A DNA stretch of 39,327 nt, taken from JBGCED01 sp045106055. Its GTDB lineage: Bacteria; Pseudomonadota; Alphaproteobacteria; CBDDJK01. Below are positions 24,083 through 31,544 of the stretch, in pieces. The notes beneath the pieces are model-generated. The model ran no database searches. It had not been told where the DNA came from and worked only from the letters and a program-made list of their open reading frames with translations. Numbering within the stretch: the first letter of the stretch is position 1; each line of letters opens with the position of its first letter. Both the position numbers and the translations under genes were made by a program. The stretch is from NCBI GenBank assembly GCA_045106055.1, contig JBGCED010000028.1:1-39327 (forward strand), given 5' to 3'.

Positions 24083-25846
24083 ATGGTTAAAAATTTAATT
24101 CAGCAAGCGGTCATTCATCATCAATCGGGCAGGCTTGATCGCGCAATCGCACTTTATCAGGCAATCATTGAAGCAAACCCCAACGCATTTGATGCCCATC
24201 AGCTGATGGGCGCGGCGTGGATTGCGATGAATGATTTGGATCGCGCCAAAATCGCGCTGGATAAGGCGCTGGATTTGCGTCCGTTTCATCCTGCGGTGGT
24301 ATCAAATTACAGCATCATGCTACAAAATCAAGATAAGGCACAAGCTGCGCTTGATCTTATTAATCAGGCATTGAAGCATCATCCGCAAGACATGCAATTA
24401 TGGTCAAAAAAATCATTATTGGCGTATCATCTTGGGGATTTAAAGGCTGCGCAGGTCAGTTTAGATTTTATTTTCAAACAGAATGCCGCCCCGCCACCAA
24501 CAGAAGCACTTAATTTGCAAGGCGCTTTATTTTTAGATCAAAAACAATATGAACAGGCATTGCCCTATTGCGCCAAAGCAGCAGAAAATGGTGCGAATGA
24601 TGCTTCCATTCTGTCCAATTATGCGCTGGCACTTTCAAATTGCGGGCAGCATCAAAAAGCAAAAGAAATCATCGCGCGGGCACTTGCATTAAACCCAACA
24701 TCCCTTCAAACGCGGCGCAATGATTGCCTGATTGCGCTGAGTTCTGGTAGGGATGAAGCTGCCACCCGCAAGCTTGCCGCATTGGTTGAAAGCAACCCGC
24801 AAGATGATGATTTGAATTATTTTTATGGGCAGACTCTGTTGGCGGCCGCCACGCCTGAACAGATGCTTGATGGTTTCACGCGGTGCGAACGGCGTTGGAA
24901 TTGCAGCTTTATGCGCAAAGAATATTGCAGAATGCAAATTATAAATTCACCGATTCCCTATTGGGCGGGAGAGCGCGCACAAAAAATCACCCATCTGGCT
25001 ATTTTTCCTGAATTTGGCTATGGTGATTTTATTCATATGCTGCGTTATGTGCCGCCTTTAAATAAGCTTGGCATCAAGACCACTTTAATTTTGGGGCAGC
25101 ATTATAAAGCGATCGCGCCGCTATTAAGGCAATATTCATGCTTTGAAGATTATGTTGAAACCCTAAGCGATGCAGAAATGCATGCACGCGGCATTGATGG
25201 CATCACAGGCGTGATGAGCCTTCCTTTGATTCATATGCGCCAGCTGCGCGTTGCTGATCCGATCATCGGGCCTGTTCGTCTTACATCCGATCCAGCCAGC
25301 GAAGGGCAAATGCAAACGCTGTTATATCAAAAGGGATTGCGCCCCACCGACAGGCGCATTGGGCTGGTGGTGCAAGGCAATCCAGATCATGTCAATGATC
25401 ATTTTCGTTCAATCGATCTTGGCTTGGCATTCAATAAATTTGCAAGCGCATTAGAAGATAAACCCCACGAAAACAGCATTAAATTTATCTTAATCACCCC
25501 CGACAAAACAGGTTTAGGCGATCAGCAGAGGGATCAAAAAATAATTAATATGGGCGGCGCAGTTAAAAATTTCGCAGATAGCGCGGCTTTAATCAGAAAC
25601 CTAGATCTATTGATCACGATTGACAGCGCACCCGCCCATTTGGCAGGAAGCTTGGGCATACCCACTTGGTTATTGCTGCCCCAAAATGCGGATTGGCGCT
25701 GGCAATATTGCAGCGATCCTGAAGCGTTTGCGGCAAGGCGAACCAGATTATATCCAGCCTTTCAGCTTTTTCGGCAATTTGACGCTGAAAAGGGCTGGCC
25801 GCCTGTGCTTGAACAAGTCAGCCAAGCCCTTAAAACAACTTTATAG
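24083..25846 (+). CDS. TPR-repeat protein with GT9-like (ADP-heptose transferase-type) C-terminal domain
   Basis: 587 residues. Residues about 5-270 are tetratricopeptide repeats (HQSGRLDRAIALYQAIIEAN, AWIAMNDLDRAKIALDKALD and similar 34-residue units). The C-terminal half has a GT-B fold end typical of the GT9 class: HLAIFPEFGYGDFIHMLRYV, then TIDSAPAHLAGSLGIPTW and LLPQNADWRWQ. Known: such TPR-GT fusions occur widely in proteobacteria and may glycosylate proteins or act in surface polymer assembly; no substrate is established here. No signal peptide, so cytoplasmic. It stands alone, converging on the peroxiredoxin gene with 22 bases between stops. Confidence 0.85.
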   Translation: MVKNLIQQAVIHHQSGRLDRAIALYQAIIEANPNAFDAHQLMGAAWIAMNDLDRAKIALDKALDLRPFHPAVVSNYSIMLQNQDKAQAALDLINQALKHHPQDMQLWSKKSLLAYHLGDLKAAQVSLDFIFKQNAAPPPTEALNLQGALFLDQKQYEQALPYCAKAAENGANDASILSNYALALSNCGQHQKAKEIIARALALNPTSLQTRRNDCLIALSSGRDEAATRKLAALVESNPQDDDLNYFYGQTLLAAATPEQMLDGFTRCERRWNCSFMRKEYCRMQIINSPIPYWAGERAQKITHLAIFPEFGYGDFIHMLRYVPPLNKLGIKTTLILGQHYKAIAPLLRQYSCFEDYVETLSDAEMHARGIDGITGVMSLPLIHMRQLRVADPIIGPVRLTSDPASEGQMQTLLYQKGLRPTDRRIGLVVQGNPDHVNDHFRSIDLGLAFNKFASALEDKPHENSIKFILITPDKTGLGDQQRDQKIINMGGAVKNFADSAALIRNLDLLITIDSAPAHLAGSLGIPTWLLLPQNADWRWQYCSDPEAFAARRTRLYPAFQLFRQFDAEKGWPPVLEQVSQALKTTL

Positions 25847-25868
25847 AATTTTGATTGCGCGTTATATT

Positions 25869-26354
25869 TTAAAGCGCAGCCAATACGGATTCCGCCGAAG
25901 ACACATCATATGCTCCGCCTTCTTCAACTGCCAAATGCGCAACCGTTCCATCATTGACAATCATCGCATAACGCTGCCCGCGCATGCCAAGCCCTGCTGC
26001 AACCAAATCAAGCTCTAGCCCAAGGATTTTGGTGTAAGCGCCAGATCCATCAGCAAGCATCGTGATTTTATCCCCCACGCCTTGGGCTTTTCCCCATGCG
26101 TCCATCACAAAACAATCATTGACGGCAAAACAGATAATTTCGTCAACACCCGCTGCTTTTAACGCATCATAATGCGCAACAAAGCTTGGCACATGCTTTG
26201 CCGAACAGGTCGGCGTATAAGCCCCTGGCAGCGAAAAAATTACAATTTTACGCCCTTTGGAAAGTGCCGCTAGGCTAATGTCTTCAGGGCCATTCACGCC
26301 CATTTTCTTCAAGCTGCCTTCTGGCAATTTATCCCCAGCTTTGATCATCATCAT
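25869..26354 (-). CDS. Peroxiredoxin, Prx5 type
   Basis: 161 residues. Family pattern: GDKLPEGSLKK, IVIFSLPGAYTPTCSAKHVPSF with the peroxidatic Cys in TPTCS (near residue 50), AVNDCFVMDAWGK, and GLGMRGQRYAMIVNDG. It reduces hydrogen peroxide and organic peroxides, probably with glutaredoxin or thioredoxin. The Cys of AVNDCF is a frequent feature of the subfamily. Three Met codons open the frame; the ORF start at 26354 is kept. It is monocistronic, followed on the minus side by the convergent TPR gene. Confidence 0.93.
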   Translation of the reverse strand: MMMIKAGDKLPEGSLKKMGVNGPEDISLAALSKGRKIVIFSLPGAYTPTCSAKHVPSFVAHYDALKAAGVDEIICFAVNDCFVMDAWGKAQGVGDKITMLADGSGAYTKILGLELDLVAAGLGMRGQRYAMIVNDGTVAHLAVEEGGAYDVSSAESVLAAL

Positions 26355-26577
26355 TCCTTTCAGTTATGTTTTATATCGCTTTCATATAAGCAGCCATAGG
26401 CTAATATTTCAAGGCATATACTTAAAATTCCTTAATAATAACACGCTTTGGTGATAAATGATTAACGAATTTGTTTAAAAAGAATTGTTCGGTTTGCTAT
26501 GAAGCCGCGATTATTGATAGCTTTACCTTTATGATAAAGGCATTTCAATCAAACGGGTGACAGAGCATCAAGATGAT

Positions 26578-26612
26578 AGGAGGTGAAAATGATGGAACTT
26601 GAAGATACTTAA
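26578..26612 (+). other. Seven-codon ORF behind a perfect Shine-Dalgarno sequence
   Basis: AGGAGGTG (26578-26585) is followed after three bases by ATG ATG and five more codons (MMELEDT) and TAA at 26610-26612. No gene follows on this strand before the antisense tRNA. Upstream at 26525-26540 is a small hairpin CCTTTA-TGA-TAAAGG. It might be a leader peptide remnant or chance. Confidence 0.3.
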
Positions 26613-26624
26613 CCGTAAATCATA

Positions 26625-26701
26625 TGGCGCACCCCGGAGGATTCGAACCCCCAACCTTGTGATCCGTAGTCAGATGCTCTATCCAGTTGAGCTAGGGGTG
26701 C
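26625..26701 (-). tRNA. tRNA-Arg (anticodon ACG)
   Basis: A 77-base cloverleaf with acceptor GCACCCC/GGGGTGC, D-arm GCTC...GAGC, loop CTACGGA giving anticodon ACG, T-arm with GGTTCGAATCC, and an encoded CCA end. The anticodon stem has a C-C mismatch at its second pair; all else is regular. ACG becomes inosine-modified and reads CGU, CGC and CGA. Confidence 0.93.
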
Positions 26702-26763
26702 GCAGTATGATTTTTTATCCTTATGCCATTAATATTTTATGACAATTTTTGCGATCGTAAAAT

Positions 26764-26839
26764 TGGCGACCCCTACGGGATTCGAACCCGTGTTGCCGCC
26801 GTGAAAGGGCGGTGTCCTAGGCCTCTAGACGAAGGGGTC
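26764..26839 (-). tRNA. tRNA-Glu (anticodon TTC)
   Basis: A 76-base cloverleaf: acceptor GACCCCT/AGGGGTC, anticodon loop CTTTCAC with TTC, T-arm GGTTCGAATCC, and encoded CCA. It is 62 bases upstream of tRNA-Arg on the same strand, so both may share a transcript. Confidence 0.96.
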
Positions 26840-26897
26840 GTCTGATGATGATCATAGAAGAAATACGCACTTCCAACAATCATAGCCAAATATAAGC

Positions 26898-26926
26898 GTT
26901 AATTATATAAAATAGATATAATTAAC
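26898..26926. repeat. 11-bp AT-rich inverted repeat downstream of rpsU
   Basis: GTTAATTATAT (26898-26908) and ATATAATTAAC (26916-26926) are perfect inverted arms with a seven-base spacer. Position after the rpsU stop allows a transcript-end role, but no T-run follows on the minus strand. Confidence 0.6.
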
Positions 26927-26971
26927 ATTTCTAATTAAATAACAGGTAAAAACAATAAAGCGTTGGTGTGA

Positions 26972-27175
26972 TTAATAGCCTTCGCGCTCGAATCTTTTGC
27001 GAAGCAATTTGCGATAACGGCGACCCGCCTCAGCTGTTTCGCGTGCTTTTTTCTCAGAAGGTTTTTCAAAATGACGACGCAGCTTCATTTCACGAAACAA
27101 ACCCTCTCGTTGCATTTTTTTCTTTAAAACCCTAAGGGCCTGATCTACATTATTATCGCGAACCACAACTTGCAC
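26972..27175 (-). CDS. rpsU: 30S ribosomal protein S21
   Basis: 67 residues: VQVVVRDNNVDQALRVLKKK, MQREGLFREMKLRRHFEKPS and a basic arginine- and lysine-rich tail, the standard alphaproteobacterial S21. It binds the platform of the small subunit near the anti-Shine-Dalgarno region. The start is GTG at 27175: AGGAG lies ten bases upstream (27190-27186) and homologs begin at this point. The longer frame to 27226 would add a 17-residue lysine-rich extension, including the ribosome site itself, and is unlikely. Confidence 0.94.
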   Translation of the reverse strand: MQVVVRDNNVDQALRVLKKKMQREGLFREMKLRRHFEKPSEKKARETAEAGRRYRKLLRKRFEREGY

Positions 27176-27318
27176 GGTATCAATGCTCCTATCTTTAATA
27201 TTTTTCTTAATATTATTTTTTGCCACCAGATTTTAAATTTATTTTAAATCCTATGACCATAATTGATGTGCTGAATTAGCATGGCTTAATCCTTTTGAAA
27301 AGCAAAAAAGCGCACCAA

Positions 27319-28560
27319 TTATAAAAATTTTGCAACAATATGTGCATGGCACGCAATGGCGCGGGCTTCGCCAATCGCATCTAAGCCTTCCATGGTGGTG
27401 GCTTTGACGCTAATTGCGCCGATTGGCAGCTGGGTTATATCTGCTAGTCTTTGGCGCATGGCGCTGCGATGGGGGGCGATCTTGGGCTTTTCTGCAAGCA
27501 AAGTAAGGTCAATTTGCGCAAGATTTCCCCCTGCTTGTTGCAACAGCGTTAAGGCATGGGTTAAGAAAATATCTGAACTTGCCCCGCGCCATTTAGAATC
27601 GCTGGGCGGAAAATGATCACCAATATCGCCCGCCGCAATCGCCGCCAAAATCGCATCAGTTAAGGCGTGAAGCGCGCAATCTGCATCGCTATGCCCAATT
27701 AAACGCAAGGTTTTATCAATGTTTAAACCGCACAGATAAAGCCCGCTTTCAGGGTCATGTTCCGCGCTTGATGGTAAGGATTCAAGCCGGTGAATATCAT
27801 ACCCATAGCCGATTTTGAAATTTAAGGGGTGATCGGCTTTACTCGCATCTAGCAGCGTTGCTGCCTTACTAGTATCTAGCAGCCTTGCTGCTTTGGTAAA
27901 GTCGGCGGGAGCCGTGACCTTGAAATTTGCCTCTTCGCCGTCAACCAACGCAATCTTATTGCCCATTGCCTCCATCAAGGCGGCATCATCATCGGCAATC
28001 ATTTCTGCGTGACGATCATGGGCTTCATAAAGGGCTGAAAATTCAAAACATTGCGGCGTTTGCACCCTAAAAACGCGTTCACGCGCTTGGCTTTGTTCAA
28101 TATGATTCAAGGTTGGGTGCGCGCGCTTTAAGGCATCAACCACCGCAAGGCTTGGCACTGCCGATCCTTTGGCAAGCAGCGTTGAAAGCAGGCGGTCCAG
28201 CAATGCCTGACTTAAACAAGGGCGCGCGGCATCATGCACCATGATATGTGTTGGCGTTTTATGGGCGGGCTTTGCGCTTTCTTTTAAATGAACAAGCCCA
28301 TGATGCACCGATTGCTGGCGCGTTTTCCCGCCTGTCACCAGCTCAATTTGTGGAAAGGCTTTGTTTAAATCATCCATCAAGGGGCGATCATCATCATTGA
28401 TCACCACCACCACCCGATCCAACAGCGGGTGATTGCAAAAGCGCGACAGGCTGTAATAAAGCATGGAATGATTGCCAATGGGCTGAAACTGCTTCGGCAC
28501 ATCGCCGCCCGCGCGCGTTCCCGCGCCAGCTGCCACAATAATTGCTGCAATAGAATTCAT
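27319..28560 (-). CDS. ispDF: Bifunctional IspD/IspF (MEP isoprenoid pathway)
   Basis: 413 residues. IspD part (1-about 225): IIVAAGAGTRAGGDVPKQF, VHDAARPCLS, and PQCFEFSALYEAH. Linker with a nine-residue duplication (KAARLLDTS, KAATLLDAS). IspF part (about 248-413): IGYGYDIHRL and HSDADCALHALTDAILAAI with the zinc ligands, then ISVKATTMEGLDAIGEARAIA. It makes CDP-methylerythritol and cyclises CDP-ME 2-phosphate; the fusion is typical of alphaproteobacteria. The C-terminal IspF motif, usually TTTEKLGF..R.EGIA, is drifted here. ATG 28560 follows AAGGGA. Divergent from ftsB. Confidence 0.95.
   Translation of the reverse strand: MNSIAAIIVAAGAGTRAGGDVPKQFQPIGNHSMLYYSLSRFCNHPLLDRVVVVINDDDRPLMDDLNKAFPQIELVTGGKTRQQSVHHGLVHLKESAKPAHKTPTHIMVHDAARPCLSQALLDRLLSTLLAKGSAVPSLAVVDALKRAHPTLNHIEQSQARERVFRVQTPQCFEFSALYEAHDRHAEMIADDDAALMEAMGNKIALVDGEEANFKVTAPADFTKAARLLDTSKAATLLDASKADHPLNFKIGYGYDIHRLESLPSSAEHDPESGLYLCGLNIDKTLRLIGHSDADCALHALTDAILAAIAAGDIGDHFPPSDSKWRGASSDIFLTHALTLLQQAGGNLAQIDLTLLAEKPKIAPHRSAMRQRLADITQLPIGAISVKATTMEGLDAIGEARAIACHAHIVAKFL
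27841..27894. repeat. 27-bp tandem duplication in the ispDF linker
   Basis: Units at 27841-27867 and 27868-27894 differ at four positions and encode nine-residue repeats between the IspD and IspF domains. The frame is kept. Confidence 0.85.
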
Positions 28561-28696
28561 GTGATCCCTTCAAAAACAAATAAAAGATTGTGTTTTTTAT
28601 AAATATTTACTAATATTCAACAATATAGACACTAACATAATTTTACATTTATCGGCAAACCATAAAGCGATAAAAGCAGTAAGTTTAAGAGCAAGC

Positions 28697-28996
28697 ATGA
28701 TGAAAACACGCGCCCAAATGATCCGAAGCAGCTTGCTTGCACTTAGTGGCTTTTTGTTGTTTTTCTATATCATCTATCATGCGTTTGAGGGGCGTTATTC
28801 GCTGGTCAGCACCATCAAAATGGAACAAGATGTTGTGCGCGGCAAAGCGCTTTTGGATGATTTAACCCAAGAGCGCCGCCATTTAAAAATGCTAACTTTA
28901 AACATTGATAAAGTGGTTGATCTTGATCTGGTAGAAGAGGAAGCCCGCAAGAACGGACTGATCTTACCAAAGGAAATTTTGGTTCCCCTTCCCTAA
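28697..28996 (+). CDS. ftsB: Septum formation initiator, FtsB/DivIC-like
   Basis: 99 residues: a membrane helix at about 10-28 followed by a coiled coil (about 32-70) and a conserved end VDLDLVEEEARKNGLILPKE, matching the FtsB/DivIC family, whose C-terminal part usually reads D.iEe.AR..lg....E. Known: it bridges FtsL and FtsQ in the divisome. Length is normal. Start ATG 28697 (a second ATG follows directly). Downstream lipoprotein starts 20 bases after the stop, so cotranscription with it, recX and the glycosyltransferase is possible. Confidence 0.85.
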   Translation: MMKTRAQMIRSSLLALSGFLLFFYIIYHAFEGRYSLVSTIKMEQDVVRGKALLDDLTQERRHLKMLTLNIDKVVDLDLVEEEARKNGLILPKEILVPLP

Positions 28997-29016
28997 ATAA
29001 AAGGAAATTTGGTATC

Positions 29017-29601
29017 ATGCTTAAACTTATTGCCGCCCCATTTTTATGCTTATTCATGTTAAGTGCATGCGTGCAAACGCCGCCCACCCCAACCTATCCT
29101 GATATCACTTTCAACCATCTTAATGAAATCCCGCTAGACATTGCAGCGATCACCAGCACGCTTAGCCATGCTGATCGTTTTGATGGGGGGCATATTGAGG
29201 CCTTAACCCCGATTTCACTGGGCGCAATGGCTGCAAATTGGGCGAATCAGCGGGTTGAAGCCGCTGGCGAATCTGGAATATTTACATTTGATGTGCGGCG
29301 TGCATCCATCATCCAGACCGACCTTGAAACCCAAAAAGGCGTGGTTGGGTTTTTTACAGTTGAACAAGGCACCCATTATCAGGCGGATTTGGAAATTATT
29401 ATGGAAGCGATTGATGAAAATAGCGGCCGCAAGGCGGTTGCAAATTCAACGATCACCCAAAGCCTGACCGTTGCAGAAAATTTAAGCCTAACAGAGCGCA
29501 ATAAAGAAATTTATAGCTTGATTGAAGCAACCTTAACAGCAATGGATCAGCAGCTAAGCAATGATATAGGTCTTTATTTCCAGCGATTTAACCCGCAATA
29601 A
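29017..29601 (+). CDS. Uncharacterised lipoprotein
   Basis: 194 residues. Signal peptide ending in the lipobox MLSAC (Cys near residue 18), so a lipid-anchored periplasmic or outer-membrane protein. The mature part begins with a proline-rich stretch, then an alpha/beta domain with a repeated pattern QTDLETQKGVVGFFTVEQGTH; I cannot name the family. It resembles small alphaproteobacterial lipoproteins found near division or cell-envelope genes. It follows ftsB closely (AAGGAAA before the ATG) and precedes recX, so it is likely in one transcript with them. Function unknown. Confidence 0.8.
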   Translation: MLKLIAAPFLCLFMLSACVQTPPTPTYPDITFNHLNEIPLDIAAITSTLSHADRFDGGHIEALTPISLGAMAANWANQRVEAAGESGIFTFDVRRASIIQTDLETQKGVVGFFTVEQGTHYQADLEIIMEAIDENSGRKAVANSTITQSLTVAENLSLTERNKEIYSLIEATLTAMDQQLSNDIGLYFQRFNPQ

Positions 29602-29642
29602 GATGGTTATTTCTTTAACATTATTATTTTTGAAATCGCGCA

Positions 29643-30227
29643 ATGTCTGGAACGCCTGATCAAGCATTTAACAAACAATTCAGCCAGCAATTAAATCGGC
29701 GTGCGCTGCATTATCTTGCCCGTTATGCAGCATCAAGAGCAAAATTATCGACTTATCTTACCCGCAAATTCACCGAAAAATATCAACATGATCTGCCCGA
29801 AGCCTTTGACAGCCTGCTTAAAGCCTGTTTGGATCGGCTGGAAGCGCTTGCTTATTTGGATGATGCTGCCTATGGTCGCGGCCGCATCAGGTCATATCAA
29901 GCAAAATCATATTCATTAAGCACAATTCGCCAAAAATTAAGGCAAGATGGCTTGCAGCAAGATACCATTGATGATTTGCTAGAAAACACAATAGAAACAG
30001 AGCTGGAGACGGATGAGGTTTTGGCGCGCCGCTTTGCACAAAAACACAAGCTTGGGGCGTGGCAAATTACGCCCCTGCCGACAGATCCAATCATGCGCCA
30101 GAAATTATATCAAAAGCATCTTGCCAAACTGGCACGGCGCGGCTTTTCATTAAGCGTTGCCCGCCACGCTCTTGAAAGTAGTGATGATGGGGAAAATAAT
30201 GATGATGGGGAATATGATGGCGCATAA
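29643..30227 (+). CDS. recX: Regulatory protein RecX
   Basis: 194 residues. RecX pattern: ALHYLARYAASRAKLSTYLTRK, LEALAYLDDAAYGRGRIRSY, LSTIRQKLRQDGLQQDTIDD, and a third helical repeat near LARRGFSLSVARHALES. RecX binds RecA filaments and limits their activity. It usually follows recA; here it lies between a lipoprotein and a glycosyltransferase gene, a detached location known in several alphaproteobacteria. The C-terminal tail is acidic and low complexity. The ribosome site before ATG 29643 is weak. Confidence 0.85.
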   Translation: MSGTPDQAFNKQFSQQLNRRALHYLARYAASRAKLSTYLTRKFTEKYQHDLPEAFDSLLKACLDRLEALAYLDDAAYGRGRIRSYQAKSYSLSTIRQKLRQDGLQQDTIDDLLENTIETELETDEVLARRFAQKHKLGAWQITPLPTDPIMRQKLYQKHLAKLARRGFSLSVARHALESSDDGENNDDGEYDGA

Positions 30228-30274
30228 AGAATTCACTTGGCGGGGGCTTGAAAAGTAACTATATAAGCGGGGCA

Positions 30275-31429
30275 ATGAGAATCCTACAAATTTTACCCGC
30301 ATTAAATTCTGGTGGCGTTGAACGCGGCACAGTTGATCTGGCGCAAGCGTTGGTGAAGGCTGGGCATCAGGCGTTTGTGGCATCAAATGGCGGGCGGCTG
30401 GTTCACCGTTTGGACCGGATTGGCGCAACCCATTATCAGCTTGCGCTCCACAGCAAAAACCCCTTTATCATCGCTTTAAACACATATCGGCTTAAACGCT
30501 TAATCAAAGATGAAAAAATTGATCTGGTGCATGTTAGAAGCCGCGCGCCCGCATGGTCGGCTTATTATGCAGCAAAGCAAACCAATACGCCCTTGGTTAC
30601 CACCTTTCACGGCACTTATAATTTTAAAAATTATTTTAAAAAAGCCTATAATGCGGTGATGACCAAAGGGAACCGCGTCATTGCGGTCAGCAATTATATT
30701 AAGACCCATATATTGAGCCATTATGCGGTGGATGAATCAAAAATTACCGTGATTGCGCGCGGCATTGATCTTGAACAATTTCATCAAAATCGCGTGCGCC
30801 CCGATCATTTGCAATCCCTAGCACAAAAATGGCGATTGCCCGATGATCGCCCGATCATCATGCTGCCTGCGCGCATTACCAAATGGAAAGGGCATTTATT
30901 TTTAATGGATGCGCTTGAAAAATTGGCAGAAATGCTGCGCAGCAATGACCCAACGCTTGAACATCCGTTTCATTGTGTTTTGGTTGGCGATGAACAAGGC
31001 GCACAACCCTATGTTGCAGAAATTACCGCAAAGATTGATCGCTTAAAGCTACAAGGCATGGTGCAGTTTGTCGGGCATACGGATGATATTCCAACATCCT
31101 TGATGCTGGCGGATGTTGTGGTATCAACCTCGCTTGATCCTGAAGCGTTTGGACGAACAACGGTGGAAGCGCAAGCGATGGGCCGCCCCGTCATTGCCCC
31201 AGCCCATGGTGGCGCGCTGGAACAAATAGAAGATGGGGTGACGGGCTGGCTTTACAGGCCGCATGATGTGGATGGGCTTGCAAATGCACTGCGCCAAGCA
31301 ATCGCGCTGCGCCAGGCGGGGCGCGCAAAACTTGCCTTTGCTGCGCGGCGAAATGTTGAAGCCAATTTCTCGCTTGCGCAAATGACCAGCAGCACCATTG
31401 CCCTTTACGAAGATTTAATTGCCCGCTAA
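30275..31429 (+). CDS. Glycosyltransferase, group 1 (GT4-type)
   Basis: About 384 residues. MRILQILPALNSGGVERGTVDLA at the N-terminus, AFVASNGGRLVHRLD, VTTFHGTYNF, VIARGIDLEQFH, LMLPARITKWKGH-like phosphate-binding region and the C-terminal EAFGRTTVEAQAMGRPVIAP followed by GALEQIEDGVTGWLY, which carries the EX7E motif. A retaining GT-B enzyme for lipopolysaccharide or capsule-type glycans; the sugar is not predictable. I choose ATG 30275 over TTG 30248. It is followed by the structured region ahead of uvrB. Confidence 0.9.
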   Translation: MRILQILPALNSGGVERGTVDLAQALVKAGHQAFVASNGGRLVHRLDRIGATHYQLALHSKNPFIIALNTYRLKRLIKDEKIDLVHVRSRAPAWSAYYAAKQTNTPLVTTFHGTYNFKNYFKKAYNAVMTKGNRVIAVSNYIKTHILSHYAVDESKITVIARGIDLEQFHQNRVRPDHLQSLAQKWRLPDDRPIIMLPARITKWKGHLFLMDALEKLAEMLRSNDPTLEHPFHCVLVGDEQGAQPYVAEITAKIDRLKLQGMVQFVGHTDDIPTSLMLADVVVSTSLDPEAFGRTTVEAQAMGRPVIAPAHGGALEQIEDGVTGWLYRPHDVDGLANALRQAIALRQAGRAKLAFAARRNVEANFSLAQMTSSTIALYEDLIAR

Positions 31430-31449
31430 AAGTTGGCAGATTCTCTAAG

Positions 31450-31480
31450 CCCACAAGCGTGGGTCGCCGCCAGTGCGGCG
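31450..31480. repeat. Two tandem GC-rich hairpins upstream of uvrB
   Basis: CCCAC-AAGC-GTGGG (31450-31463) and CGCCGC-CAGT-GCGGCG (31465-31480) lie back to back in a GC-rich patch within a more AT-rich region, just after the glycosyltransferase stop. Could be a repetitive extragenic element or a transcript-protecting structure; no T-run follows. Confidence 0.7.
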
Positions 31481-31498
31481 TAAGCCTGCGTGGTGTTT

Positions 31499-31528
31499 GA
31501 ACGCAAAAGGATCATATATGATCCTTTT
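31499..31528. promoter_or_regulatory. 24-bp perfect palindrome and imperfect LexA-like box before uvrB
   Basis: AAAAGGATCATA followed by its exact complement (31505-31528) forms a 24-bp perfect palindrome ending 16 bases before the uvrB start. Overlapping it, GAAC-N7-GATC (31499-31513) is one base off the alphaproteobacterial LexA box GAAC-N7-GAAC. Either could regulate uvrB; the palindrome might instead be a weak terminator of the preceding gene. Confidence 0.5.
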
Positions 31529-31544
31529 CAAGAAAGGAATAAAA

